NCBI GenBank assembly: GCA_024867545.1
Contig: JANFNE010000013.1
Location: 1,054,001-1,118,000, forward strand
Source of the DNA: Phytopythium helicoides
Lineage: Eukaryota; Oomycota; Peronosporomycetes; Pythiales; Pythiaceae
Direction of reading: 5' to 3'
DNA length: 64,000 bases
The notes beneath the pieces were generated by a model. The model was not told the origin of the DNA. It ran no database searches and saw only the letters and a list, made by a program, of their open reading frames with translations. Below are positions 19,401 through 30,781 of the stretch, one piece after another. The translations under genes and the position numbers were made by a program. The stretch's first letter is position 1. The number at the start of each line of letters is the position of its first letter.

Positions 19401-22400
19401 TTTGAACCCCCATCAAAAGCTTGCTTGATATGGATCGTTTCGCTTGTTGAGGAGTTTATGATCCGGTAGAGCGGGAACGGCGCACCGTCATCGCTGCTGA
19501 TGACAACAAACACCCTGATGGCACTTTCGACTCGCACTTCTACCTTCAGTACATGCACTTGATTAGAGTACCGATTGCTGAGCTTCAGCGCTGACTCGCT
19601 GACCTCATGCAGTGATACTTTTCCACTCCATCGCCATCCTGGAACGACTTCAGCTGCCGTGCCTGCTGTTGATGTGCCTACTCCATGAAATTTGAACCGA
19701 ACGCATGCATCTGTCGGGATGACGGTGCGAAGGCTCCAACTGAAGGCAGTAGTTGCCCGCGGAGCAAGCGCCATGAATTGGTTTCCTGTAGATCCAATGC
19801 TTGCCGCCTTCGCCTGTGAGTTGTTGGTTGATTCCCCATGTTTATTATTGAGAGCATCCGTCCGAATGTCACAAGCAGGTGCGCACGTGAGCTCAAAGTC
19901 CGTGCGGTTGACGACTAAGTAGCGCTCCACAAAAGTGACACGTGTTGTACATGCATCCACCGGGGTCATCATTGCCACGAGATCGCACCAGCGCTTTGCC
20001 CCCTCATCAAATAGCCGAAGTGACGTATTAGTGCCGCCCATCGTAGCATCCAGCCGAAACTGTTGCACCCCTGAAGTCGCAAGAGTGTTACCTTCAAGCT
20101 GGACATCAATTTCATTCACATCGGAACAATAAAAGCAGTCAAGGTTTTCTTGATCCTCAGGAGAAGAGTCCGAGGCGCGAGGTTTTGGTGTAGCATGACT
20201 GCCGCTGGGTGTCACTTTTGACTGAGGACTTGCAGGTGTTGTAGTAGCACCGTTTAGTTCATTTAGCTTCGAGTGCAGCATTTCGAGTTGAGGCGTCGCA
20301 CAGCAAGCAGGCCTTGTGGTTTTCTTTGGGGAGCCAGGCAGCGAAAACAAAGTTTTTGCATTCGTGAGCTTGGTTGCAACCTTCACATGGGGTGTGAATG
20401 TCAGAGGAAGCGGTGTTGCATTATGAATCACGAACTTTGGCTGAATCACAACCTTTCGCATATCACTGCGGTCATGGTACGCTGTCTGGAACGCCACGTT
20501 GATTGTTGACGGGCGAGACTTAAAATCCATCAATGAGCATATAATTTCATTCCCGTTGTTGGTAACTGTGTTTGTTGTGTTTTCTCCTTTGCTGGAATCG
20601 CTGGGAAGATAAGATGATCCAGTGCCATCGTTTGCTCCAATAGAATTCTTAGTTGGGCGATCAAATGAGTTGGGAAGTAAAAACATGTTGCTCCAGCTGA
20701 ATCCCGTCAAAGAAATTGAGCAATAGGTGTCTTCATGAAGTGATGATGCTAAGAACTCAAAACTTCCGTGGGGCGGAATCTTTTCAGACGAAACGAGGTG
20801 GAAGTATTCACGCTCGGCACCACCTGCTCGGCGCACCTTCTTGAATACGAATGCAACTGCGTAAATGGCTACTCCGCACTTGTTTTCAAAAGTGAGTGGT
20901 GGCAACACGCGCAATTGTGCATACTTGAGACTGCTAGAATTCGATGACGTGAAGACATGACTCCAAACACGAAAACACTCTCCGTTCGACCTACACGTTT
21001 GGCTCACATGCAATGGTTGGGAACCATCAAACATTCGTTGGCAACGGCAGTCATAATCATCCAAGACAAGTGAACAAGAAGCAAAGTGTTCTGTGCTCTC
21101 CTCGTGTTCGCTTATGAACACATCATTGCTCCAACGATATTTCTTGTTTGCACCGTTGCTGCTTTGGAGAACATGGGGCTTTACAAAAACACGAACCGAC
21201 CAAAGAGACTGAATGGCGTCCATCGGTACACCTATGGCTTGATTGATCTCAACAGTTCCAATATCCACGACAGACTTGCCATCTTGACCAAGGATTCCAC
21301 AGTCAATAGCGACACCAGAATCGTTGAAAATCCGGACTAAAGATGACACAGTGAGTGTTCGATACCCAAACACAGCCGAGATGTCAAATAATGCCAGCAG
21401 AACGGATGCCAACCCCTCATGATCCTCATAAATATCGTTGCTACTTTCTCTTCTAGATTTCTTAGGGAGAATCGAGTACACATACTTCCCAGCATTGTGA
21501 ATACGTACGTCCGTTAGCGGGTGCCACTCTTCCCCCCAGCTAAATGAAACCGCTTGATCAGTCGGAAGCGAAGGAAAAATGGCAGTTGACAGCTTCAGGG
21601 GGACTTTTTGCCGTGGAGGCAGCACATTCGGTAGCTGGCTTCTCCTTGATGCATACGTATAACCTCGTGAAATGTGCGATGATGTATCACCGTGGTTGCT
21701 TACCCAATATGAGATCTCAAGGCCACAGTCGTTGGCGAGGTAGAACCCACACGATATTACCCGCGCTGTCGATGGACGGATCGTATTGTTATCTCGCAAC
21801 GCTTCATCAAATTCCTTGATAATCGCACAGAAAGACTCAAGCATGGCGGGAGAGAAATTAATGTTGAGTGCATGATATTCGCTCCCCGTAATGTTCAGTT
21901 TGGTCACCGTTTTTCCAGTAGAGTCGCATACGATACGTAGCGCAAAAGTAAACATCCAGGGCTCTATGATGGGCTCCCACGCACCAAGCGTCGTATTGAA
22001 CCCCCAAAGGCTGACGCCATCATCGTCGCGAAGCTCTGTCGCTGTATCTTCGGAAAAGTGAAGCATGACATCAACCGTTTGCGATGGTGCAGATGTAACC
22101 TCTTGCTGAGATGCTGGCAAGCAAGATTGATCTACTGTGACTTTGCACATAGCGCAGTACGAATACATTCTCGCAACGGGGGAGAAGTACTCGCCAATCT
22201 CGCGGACAAAAGTCACGCTAGCATCTTCCAATATCAGAGAAACTATAACCGACGTCTTCAGGGGAGTTGAGTTCCCTAGTTTGGTTGGGCTATTGCTACT
22301 TACCCTGCTGTTTGTACGTTTAGAAGCGCTCCCTTTGAGCTCGGCAAGAAGCTTTTCGTATAGATCGTCACTCCACTCCATAGAGCCTATGTCCATAAGC

Positions 22401-25400
22401 ATGATGGTGTCGAAAACACAGAGAACTGCGTGGAAGTGTGTGAGGGATGCCGAGATCGTCGTTGTCTGGTCGACTGAATTGGTGTCAAATATGTCCATAT
22501 CCACTGCAAAATCATCGCACAGTACTCGTCGATAGTTGGCTAGGAAAGTCGTTGTTGAGGAGGTTGACGCGTTAGACTCACTGGCGACTCGAGGGCTGGA
22601 TACTGCAAGAGGTGATGCTGGTGGTGAGGCGGTCGAAGTCTCAATCTGAAGTTCCGGCGGCCATTTCGATGCAACTTCTAGTGTCATTTTTCGACCATAA
22701 ACCTGTGTGTGCGTCGTCTCATCATTGCCAATGTTGCAACGGACCACGATACAACCACTCAAGATCAACTTCAGTGACGTTTCGCTTGCTATTATGGGCC
22801 CCTCAGTGCTAGGTTGGGATGCTCCATGATGGTGGCTTCGCTCCGGGACGTATTCTGCTACAAGAACATGAGTCACACCAGTACTAATGGATATAGTGGT
22901 TGCGCTCGCAGTCTTTGGCGCACGGAGAGGTAGCACAGAGTCGGATTCAAGGAAGGATTTCAAACGGATTCCTAGTTGAATGATCGGAGGAGATACAGCA
23001 CACGTATCAACGTGAATTCGAATGTCAAGAGGCGATGGGTTGCAAGATGAGTTAGCCAAAGGAGGATGAACATCGACTGTGACATCAATACTTCGAGTTG
23101 CTACATCATCTGAGGTTGATTGAAAAATATCGGCACAAGATGTAATCACTTCTTGAAATCCTGAATGAGCATCGGAAGTATTAGTTGGACACGGCACCCA
23201 GTCAATTTTCCAAATGCTGGCACCAGAAGAATTTATTCGGCACTGAGTTCTCATCGTCGAGAACTGATTCACCGCAATTTTGATGTCGCGTAAATCAACT
23301 CGCCCGAGAATGCGGCAGTGTCTTGAATCCACAAACGCATTGTTTGGGGTCGTTGAGTTTACTAGAGGGATCATAAGATTCAGTCGGACTACCCCTAGGT
23401 GTATCCCAACATCGGTAGATAGCTTTTCATCCCCCGAAAGACAAATTGCTATACGCTCGGGGTCAATTGGTACATCTGATCTTCCGAAGTTCTCTTCTGC
23501 TAAACACGAGATCAGCTCCAGTTGTTGCGGGTCTAGGAAGAGCTCCACTTTACTCTCCTTTATGTCCAGCCTCGGTTTTTTTGAGCGCACTTCCAGCTCA
23601 CAGTCGCTGCTAACCCAAACAGTAGAAGAATCTACTGTGACGTTTACTTCCGTGCGCATGTTTTCTAATTTACGAATGATGTCTTGCATCTCGAGAACTC
23701 GACGAGGACGCTGTTCAACCTCCTTGGTTTCTGATAGAGGCTCGTTTCGTTTATTTTTCTCGCGAGGGATCGGCTTGGTGGTAACCTCGACGAAAACAAC
23801 ATCTTGCTCCATTACTACAGATGTATGCGGTGAAGTGCCGGACTTAGTAGCTGCGGCAATCTGCGCCGTTAAGCATGTGCTCATGCGGAAACCAGATACT
23901 TTGATTCCAAGTTGCTCGATTAATTGGTCATCAGGGCACGGACGTGAACCCAACCTCAACTCATCCACTGTCATCACAATGTGCTCGGGTCTGTCTTGAT
24001 ATCTGGATGTTCCAAAACCAGCTCGTGGCACCATCAGGTTTACTTTAGTGGCACATATATCTAGCTTAGTACGCTCATTCGGGATTGTCATACTAGGAGG
24101 TCGTGTCATGACTTCAAACCAATTGAAGAATCCCAGGATATCTCGCTGAATGTACTCGAGTAGGAGAGCATAGTAAGTGCATATAAAGTTGATATCGATT
24201 GAAGTTGCAGCAATTTGAACAAAGGTTCCAGCACCCGTGCGGTGAGTCAGCACTCCATACCCCGCAGTTTCAACATGGATTCGCACGGTTTCGGAGGTTT
24301 GCAGTAACCGACAAACCTCTTCTTGAGCCGGGGATGGGTTATCTTCGCCTGGTTCTCGTGAATCGGGCACACTAGAATTCTGTAGAGGTCGAAATGAGTC
24401 AAGCTCGACCCCACCAGTCAGGCTAAACCCTATCGCTACGAAGCTGGCGCCTCCCACACTCGAGATTGTTCCGTGGATACCTCGCCCACTGAGGCGGATA
24501 GAGAAGCAATCTGCACGCATCGACTGAGGCCGCAGGAAGATGAATAGCTCTTTGACTTTCACGACAACTGAAAAAGGCGCTTGCTGAGGAATAGGTGGAT
24601 GCTTCAGTGCTCCAGTGGTCGAGCTGCTAGATGGATTAGACGCCGTGTCAGTAGTACCGCTAGAAGTTCGACTAGACGAGCGACTGGACGCCCGACTAGC
24701 TGCGCGACTCGAGAAAGCACTTCGAAGAACGGGTTCATCGAACAAATAAGATCGGAACAGCGTGGTCAAGAGCTCTTGATCCCAGTACAAAGCCACACGG
24801 TCGACAGATACAGTGCAACTGAACGGATCGACGCTCGAGATGATCAGGGAAAGGGTAGGACCAATTTCCAAGAGATTCAATGCAGGTTTGTGCGTTTCAA
24901 AGTTGTAAGCAGGCTCGGGTTCCGAACAGTTCGGTCGCTTAGCCAGTGCTTCAGCAGTTTCCTTGTTGAACTTAGCGATCGCGTCTACCGACGGAATCTT
25001 TTCGGGCTTGTCTGCTTGATGATCCTGACAGCTTGGTTGCTGGCGGAGCTTTTCCCGTTTTCTCAACGAAAGACCTTTTGTATCGACCCCAATCGCTTGT
25101 GCAACGGACGAAAACCGTGCCTCTACACTAGCTTCTTTAATGTCAAGTACCAAATCCATGCCAAGTAAACCGTGATGTGAGTCACTAGCTTTCTCACTCT
25201 GTGGTGCTGTCATGTCGGCATTTTCATCACCTTCGAATATGATTACAATTTGAGGGATGAGCACACAGAGGCAAAAGCGTTCATCATCAGGGTCAAATTC
25301 AGGCTGTGAGTCAGCAACTTTTGCTGCTACAGATGTCTGTGACTTTACTTCCACATCGGAGGGATCTGAAGTAGGTGGCGAAAGCATTCTGTTCGACTTG

Positions 25401-28066
25401 GCCCACGATGCAGAAGCTTGGACAACTTGATGGTACTGTCTGCTTGACAGTGTGAAATAGATTGGTGGTACTGTTCCTTTGAGAAGCCATTTTGGCATGC
25501 GGCTTCGCTCAACAATTTTTTCTCCAGCAAAAACAAGTCGAGTCTTTCGAAGTATGGTAGACTGTTTTCGCCGCGAGAAATCAAAATGTTGCTGTCGGAA
25601 TGCTGTGGCTGCGGGACTTGCATTGCCTTCAGATGAAGTCACGCACTTACGACCATCCTGATGCTGTAAGCGTTTTGGTGGCTCTGTTTTGACTCGAGAT
25701 ATAATTGCACCTTTGCTGTCATCTGTGTCATCTTTAGGAGCGTCCAGGTTCGCAATGCCATCAAGGAATAGTACTTCAATCCCTTCAATTGAAAACTTGA
25801 ATTTCTCGAGTAGGTTTTCGCTGTGAAATTTTGTATCGATCAGCTGTGCATGAAGAACGGGTGATACGTCACTAGATAATACCAGCAGATCAATTTCTGG
25901 TAGCTGAATACTGCACTCCACAACACGACTTCCCTGCTCGCCGCTGCTATCGCTTGATTGTTCCGAGTCGGTAGTGCGTTCAAACACAGCTCTGTTGAGC
26001 CATACGGAAGAGTACGCGAATGCTTCTTCAGCGTTTTCTTTGAGGACCGGTGCCACTTCGACTTGTGACGAGAAATAAGCTTGGAGTTTTGTCGCAACAG
26101 CAATATGATGGATATACCTGAACGGTTGAACACTGCAGTCAAGCTTGAACTTTTCTTCAGATGCATCAATATTCAGATCCAAGAAGTGTTGCTTTGGAGC
26201 TGCGTTGGAACTATCTACATTGCTGACATGAGGTAAATCAATGATTGAAAATAGCGCTCGAGGCATTATCTCGTCAATTTTAGTACGATCTACCTCACTA
26301 AAGTCCAACATATGGGCAGATCCAATGCTCGAAGAGATCGTGCACGCACTTTGCCGCTGGAAAATCGCAAACACGATCTTGTCAATCTCGAACTGCATAA
26401 AGGTTTGGGCCGGCATTTCTGCATGGTGAATTTTAGAGTTCGAGCTGGTAGCTACCTCCCGAGGTTCTACTAGAAGTAATTGCACACTCGATATCGCGAG
26501 GTCGATCGCAAACAATATCACCGCTGATGTCTTTCTCTCTTCTTGTCGCTGCAATAGTGCAATCGAGGATGCGTGGATCTGGTCATTTACAGCGCAGTAA
26601 ATAAGCATTTTCTCTGAGATATCCAGGCGGCGACGATACCCGTCCGAATCACCATCCTCTTTGTGCGATCGTGAGTTGAAACGAGCTTTCCATCCTGATA
26701 TTTTCTTTCCAGACTCAACACGGCTTTCCTCGGCCTCCAGCTCTTGGATGGCACACAGACGAAAGAAAACAATCGTTTGTACATCTAGCATATCTTCGAG
26801 CTCATTCGCCCGGCAGCGATCTGCAACGACTGCTTCAAGTGATGTCTTCTTTGCAGCAGCTCGCAGCATCTTCTTGTGTAAATGAATATACTCTTTTCTA
26901 CTCTGCCACAACACACCAAATGTTTTCCAGTCACATCGATGGGATTTGGAACCACCGGTTACTCCACCTTTACCAGATAACCGCTTTGCAGCAGCTCGAA
27001 TTGAGTACATTGTTTGTACTCCAAATACGGCGTAGCGCCACCACTCCTTCACGTGCCCTTTGATAGGCACAACTGGTCGTTGACGTCGACAATGAATGCG
27101 TTTAAGGTACATTTCGTGGGTCGAGACGAAGTTGATGACGGTAATCATATCGTTGCACTGATCGGGAGTCACACTTGCCTGGATTGTGCTGATGTCGACG
27201 ACGCACTGTAGCTTGGGGATCGAATATGCGGTAGAGTCATCGTGGTTAATTGTCATCTTGACGCTCGCATTAAATGGACGAACTATGTAGGCTCCGAACC
27301 GAGGGCTCTCTGTCTGTCGAGTGGCTTCAAGCATTTCGGATGCTAAAGTGTTTTCGCAATACAGGCCAATGCGAGTGACATCCAAGTTCTTGTGCACGAA
27401 CGGTGTGTGTGATTGTGACCTGTCGATGAAGACGTTATGGCCATTGGCATTGGTTGTGCTGACTACGATTGAGTCGATCGTCAAGCCTAGAGCAAGCGGG
27501 TTGTTGGACAAGAGCTGGGTGGTGTCTTCGTACCTGATGTGGATTTTCGAGAACTCGAAACTAACGTTATCGAGAATATTGTGGAGAATACGCTCTCGGT
27601 ATCCCCACGACGTGGTCGTGTCATCTCCACTAACCCCACCCGCGTCGCTGCCACTGCCCTCGCCTTTTGTCTTCTCGAACAACTCGCGCATCCGCACCTC
27701 CTGCTGCTTGGCCCATCGCTGGCGTAGAGCATATGAGTCCTCGCTATCATCGGCCACATGGCTCTTGGCTCTTGCTCGCTCCTCTTGATGTACGGGTACA
27801 ATGAGCAGAAAGAGGTCCTCGATCTGGATCTTGACGGCTTCCTTGGTGAGTCGCTTCCACGGGACCTTCATGGCGAGACGCCCGATGCGGCCAATCTTAA
27901 TCTTGACGGGAAGCTGGAACTTTTCGAGCGCTGCGGTCTTGAGCTGCAGGTCCCGGAATTCCACCGTGCCGCTGAAGACGGCGATCTTCATCTTCTCGGA
28001 GTCGAGCCCTTCAACCCACTCGGACACATATTCGACCAAGATGGACTCAACGAGCCGCTCGAACAT
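16403..28066 (-). CDS. VPS13: VPS13 bridge-like lipid transfer protein with C-terminal PDZ
   Basis: One uninterrupted exon encodes 3,887 residues. The start MFERLVESILVEYVSEWVEG matches the canonical chorein N-terminus, so it is firm. VPS13 proteins form long hydrophobic grooves that move phospholipids at membrane contact sites. Order: chorein (1-120), repeating groove region with a Ser/Arg low-complexity insert near 1120, VAB adaptor-binding region (about 2100-2900, with repeated blocks such as RIFNDSG, FVIHNAT and LVVNRTDF), VPS13_C/ATG_C (about 3400-3560, GLVTNLGAGVRDFFYEP), PH-like (about 3620-3700, ending LSSVWGSQRVARGI), then a PDZ-like domain at about 3815-3887 (GSPCFRAGIEVGDIVVGFAGKK). 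The terminal PDZ is not part of the standard animal or yeast plan. An intron-free gene of 11.7 kb is also notable. Its start codon overlaps that of the plus-strand TIG-like gene. Confidence 0.95.
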   Translation of the reverse strand: MFERLVESILVEYVSEWVEGLDSEKMKIAVFSGTVEFRDLQLKTAALEKFQLPVKIKIGRIGRLAMKVPWKRLTKEAVKIQIEDLFLLIVPVHQEERARAKSHVADDSEDSYALRQRWAKQQEVRMRELFEKTKGEGSGSDAGGVSGDDTTTSWGYRERILHNILDNVSFEFSKIHIRYEDTTQLLSNNPLALGLTIDSIVVSTTNANGHNVFIDRSQSHTPFVHKNLDVTRIGLYCENTLASEMLEATRQTESPRFGAYIVRPFNASVKMTINHDDSTAYSIPKLQCVVDISTIQASVTPDQCNDMITVINFVSTHEMYLKRIHCRRQRPVVPIKGHVKEWWRYAVFGVQTMYSIRAAAKRLSGKGGVTGGSKSHRCDWKTFGVLWQSRKEYIHLHKKMLRAAAKKTSLEAVVADRCRANELEDMLDVQTIVFFRLCAIQELEAEESRVESGKKISGWKARFNSRSHKEDGDSDGYRRRLDISEKMLIYCAVNDQIHASSIALLQRQEERKTSAVILFAIDLAISSVQLLLVEPREVATSSNSKIHHAEMPAQTFMQFEIDKIVFAIFQRQSACTISSSIGSAHMLDFSEVDRTKIDEIMPRALFSIIDLPHVSNVDSSNAAPKQHFLDLNIDASEEKFKLDCSVQPFRYIHHIAVATKLQAYFSSQVEVAPVLKENAEEAFAYSSVWLNRAVFERTTDSEQSSDSSGEQGSRVVECSIQLPEIDLLVLSSDVSPVLHAQLIDTKFHSENLLEKFKFSIEGIEVLFLDGIANLDAPKDDTDDSKGAIISRVKTEPPKRLQHQDGRKCVTSSEGNASPAATAFRQQHFDFSRRKQSTILRKTRLVFAGEKIVERSRMPKWLLKGTVPPIYFTLSSRQYHQVVQASASWAKSNRMLSPPTSDPSDVEVKSQTSVAAKVADSQPEFDPDDERFCLCVLIPQIVIIFEGDENADMTAPQSEKASDSHHGLLGMDLVLDIKEASVEARFSSVAQAIGVDTKGLSLRKREKLRQQPSCQDHQADKPEKIPSVDAIAKFNKETAEALAKRPNCSEPEPAYNFETHKPALNLLEIGPTLSLIISSVDPFSCTVSVDRVALYWDQELLTTLFRSYLFDEPVLRSAFSSRAASRASSRSSSRTSSGTTDTASNPSSSSTTGALKHPPIPQQAPFSVVVKVKELFIFLRPQSMRADCFSIRLSGRGIHGTISSVGGASFVAIGFSLTGGVELDSFRPLQNSSVPDSREPGEDNPSPAQEEVCRLLQTSETVRIHVETAGYGVLTHRTGAGTFVQIAATSIDINFICTYYALLLEYIQRDILGFFNWFEVMTRPPSMTIPNERTKLDICATKVNLMVPRAGFGTSRYQDRPEHIVMTVDELRLGSRPCPDDQLIEQLGIKVSGFRMSTCLTAQIAAATKSGTSPHTSVVMEQDVVFVEVTTKPIPREKNKRNEPLSETKEVEQRPRRVLEMQDIIRKLENMRTEVNVTVDSSTVWVSSDCELEVRSKKPRLDIKESKVELFLDPQQLELISCLAEENFGRSDVPIDPERIAICLSGDEKLSTDVGIHLGVVRLNLMIPLVNSTTPNNAFVDSRHCRILGRVDLRDIKIAVNQFSTMRTQCRINSSGASIWKIDWVPCPTNTSDAHSGFQEVITSCADIFQSTSDDVATRSIDVTVDVHPPLANSSCNPSPLDIRIHVDTCAVSPPIIQLGIRLKSFLESDSVLPLRAPKTASATTISISTGVTHVLVAEYVPERSHHHGASQPSTEGPIIASETSLKLILSGCIVVRCNIGNDETTHTQVYGRKMTLEVASKWPPELQIETSTASPPASPLAVSSPRVASESNASTSSTTTFLANYRRVLCDDFAVDMDIFDTNSVDQTTTISASLTHFHAVLCVFDTIMLMDIGSMEWSDDLYEKLLAELKGSASKRTNSRVSSNSPTKLGNSTPLKTSVIVSLILEDASVTFVREIGEYFSPVARMYSYCAMCKVTVDQSCLPASQQEVTSAPSQTVDVMLHFSEDTATELRDDDGVSLWGFNTTLGAWEPIIEPWMFTFALRIVCDSTGKTVTKLNITGSEYHALNINFSPAMLESFCAIIKEFDEALRDNNTIRPSTARVISCGFYLANDCGLEISYWVSNHGDTSSHISRGYTYASRRSQLPNVLPPRQKVPLKLSTAIFPSLPTDQAVSFSWGEEWHPLTDVRIHNAGKYVYSILPKKSRRESSNDIYEDHEGLASVLLALFDISAVFGYRTLTVSSLVRIFNDSGVAIDCGILGQDGKSVVDIGTVEINQAIGVPMDAIQSLWSVRVFVKPHVLQSSNGANKKYRWSNDVFISEHEESTEHFASCSLVLDDYDCRCQRMFDGSQPLHVSQTCRSNGECFRVWSHVFTSSNSSSLKYAQLRVLPPLTFENKCGVAIYAVAFVFKKVRRAGGAEREYFHLVSSEKIPPHGSFEFLASSLHEDTYCSISLTGFSWSNMFLLPNSFDRPTKNSIGANDGTGSSYLPSDSSKGENTTNTVTNNGNEIICSLMDFKSRPSTINVAFQTAYHDRSDMRKVVIQPKFVIHNATPLPLTFTPHVKVATKLTNAKTLFSLPGSPKKTTRPACCATPQLEMLHSKLNELNGATTTPASPQSKVTPSGSHATPKPRASDSSPEDQENLDCFYCSDVNEIDVQLEGNTLATSGVQQFRLDATMGGTNTSLRLFDEGAKRWCDLVAMMTPVDACTTRVTFVERYLVVNRTDFELTCAPACDIRTDALNNKHGESTNNSQAKAASIGSTGNQFMALAPRATTAFSWSLRTVIPTDACVRFKFHGVGTSTAGTAAEVVPGWRWSGKVSLHEVSESALKLSNRYSNQVHVLKVEVRVESAIRVFVVISSDDGAPFPLYRIINSSTSETIHIKQAFDGGSNELSENSASASTIYSRGVPQRLLPGESTCFGWDEAFFLQSLERVLSITYGAGDDNVRTKLLVDQPSEAQRVELPKGKTRQVESHVYVHWYLHGMTKTIHVHDTPLPRDKQTGKPELPVTLASNSSSNSSANSSDELEIRVRLPRLALSVLTSSPEELLLLSAENAEVSYGVADGEHDQFEFKLGTLQLDNQLDGAVFPVVFTPLPTSGATLNLPFGDSAAEKQKPKDKLSLSQTEAGNSAAAGADTFVHLSLLRLRYGDNVEYIKYLSVMLRPIKLQIDDVFILESAMFAVDCFQVVQRYLSPVPSGSSQFTSSGAGAGATNLGSGARNASPSVENREAFARRRAWSDAAPISTTSSATPGVNDDAEWRRIATDERRTLRRASTAGGEEVNGVVLPPAERRLYIELLELHPLRLQLTFQPNDQDASSNSSSTAKFKARATYFDSRATALLPLVFVLLQSRIANVDCASLALNALHVAHSFTSHAFLLGAIQQHYVIQGARQLYALVGAADVLGNPLGLVTNLGAGVRDFFYEPMAGLVQSPQEFVRGLSRGTASLVRHSVYGTFNAASKFTGTLSAGVAALSLDRQYLRERDARNRRDVATHLGTGLFYGTKQLGQGIMAGVTGVVTAPARGAMNGGLAGFVEGVGKGLIGVAVKPAAGVLDLAAKTTAGITATATAFDKKPRATRSRLPRLLRRTRDTRLRVYCHEEARLAQLLRRLPGHLLPSELYEAHIFLPGGRALLATSLQLLFVCENSGAGNPDGAGGTNGSMAMVAAGMAALLTDTQRSARVLWAFPLSSVWGSQRVARGISVLIGSSSSVELTGSGGSSASASDNPDAVFVTRSTMTAVLIPLGDPPAPNARTPLGGPIGTTPSVDATVDHVLKFVSELVARQRERAPRGDSSAPPPRNSIGLVLEPVDSEPSSTDTISGGRVVEVLAGSPCFRAGIEVGDIVVGFAGKKMEPGDHGSSLRLALSLMQRGETLELLIERRGQVRTVLVAAE

Positions 28067-28711
28067 GGCTCCGTCGCCGCCAAACGCCTTCGCAACTGCA
28101 CCCGACCGCCGTGCACAAGCTTCTTAGCGTCTCCAGCTTCACCAACTGCCTTCAGCCGCCTTCTAGCTCGCTATTTCCAACTGCAGAGCACCTCTTGGGC
28201 TCTCGCCATCGGTAACGGCCCCGAGGGCACTTTTGCGAGTCGGGCCGGGGCCCGACGCTTCACCAACTATGAAGCACCGGAGGTGTTGAGTGTTTCTCCT
28301 GACGCTGTACACTCGGGCGATAAGGTGTCGCTGTCAGTCGACAAGCTGATCGCGTCGACCTGTGCGTGTGTGAAGCTCGTCGCCGAGGATCTCTCGATCG
28401 TACGTAGCTTATCTCTTCCTAGCTTCTCAACGCTGCCGCCGTCTAACCTTTACTGTTGATGCATGCGGCAGGTGGTGTCCGCACGAGTGGACGTTGATAT
28501 CAAGACGGTAGCATTTGAGTTCCCGGACCTCGCGCTTCAACAGGAGCAGGTCATCGAGGTGCTCTTCTCCGTCAACGGCCAGGATTTTCCCTTCTCCTCC
28601 TCCTCCTTTGCTGCAGCAACAGCAGCAGCCTCCATCGACTCGGAGTCGCGTCTTTCTGAGCCCCGCAGGTTCTTCCTGCGCTTCCAGCCGGTCGACGCTC
28701 CGCCCACGTGA
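28065..28711 (+). CDS. Small TIG/IPT-like domain protein, three exons (model tentative at 5' end)
   Basis: Proposed exons 28065-28110, 28167-28399 and 28472-28711 give 172 residues. The second intron (28400-28471, GTACGT donor, CTAAC branch, phase 0) is well supported: it joins VKLVAEDLSI to VVSARVDVDIKTV. The first (28111-28166, 56 nt) is inferred because the long downstream frame has no ATG and this is the only junction found that links an ATG to it in frame. The core (YEAPEVLSVSPDAVHSGDKV to VLFSVNGQDFPF) has the beta-strand pattern of an immunoglobulin-like TIG/IPT fold, followed by an Ala/Ser-rich stretch and FFLRFQPVDA. The ATG at 28065-28067 overlaps the VPS13 start codon on the other strand by two bases, so each 5' leader lies in the other gene. 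The function is unknown. Confidence 0.5.
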
Positions 28712-29214
28712 TCGACAGTTGCACGCGACTGCTCCACAGCCGCAGGTCTCTCCCGCGCACTGAGCGGGCGGCGAACGAGCAGCTAATGGGCCGCAACGGC
28801 CGACAGCTCTCGAAGAGCTCCAGGGGCTGAACGGATGTGCGCGTCGGCTCCTCGAGGAGGTCTTGTCGCCAATAGCTCAACTCCACCTCAACAAATCTCC
28901 ACGCTTTCGTTTGCTTTGATGAAGTCTCTCGATCCGATTCCCTTGACGAGAGAGGATGGAATGGAACACCTGTACCAACTTCGGGTTTTGTCGCTTGCGC
29001 CGAGCACATGAGTGTGACGGACTAACATTTCCCTGCGGTCGTCGCGGAATTTTAGTCTGCGACGACATGCTATTATCGCCGCTCGCATCATCCTCTTCAG
29101 CACTACCGTTGTCATCGACAAACCCATCGTCCTCGACCTTCTTGCGAGACTTACCGCCGCTCTACTTTTTTGTCGCTGTCCTCGAAACCTGTTGGTTCGA
29201 TCTCAAATCGACTT
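28712..29214. other. Intergenic region between convergent genes
   Basis: This 503-bp stretch lies between the stop of the TIG-like gene and the stop of the Myb/SANT-like gene and probably holds both 3' regions. No coding signal, RNA gene or repeat was recognised. Confidence 0.55.
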
Positions 29215-30665
<1,451 letters not shown>

Positions 30666-30781
30666 CTGCACATCTCGCCCTCCTTCAGGTTCAAAGGAAG
30701 TAAAGCTGAGATCCTCTTGGTGATGCTATACTACCTCAATGTATTGAGTTGAATTACTTTTCAAACTGCAGAGACCGCAGC
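30666..30781. promoter_or_regulatory. Shared divergent promoter, Myb/SANT-like gene and ZRSR homologue
   Basis: Only 116 bp separate the two start codons, so both core promoters must lie here or overlap the coding ends. A weak initiator-like block (ttacttttcaaac) sits upstream of the ZRSR ATG. Confidence 0.5.
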
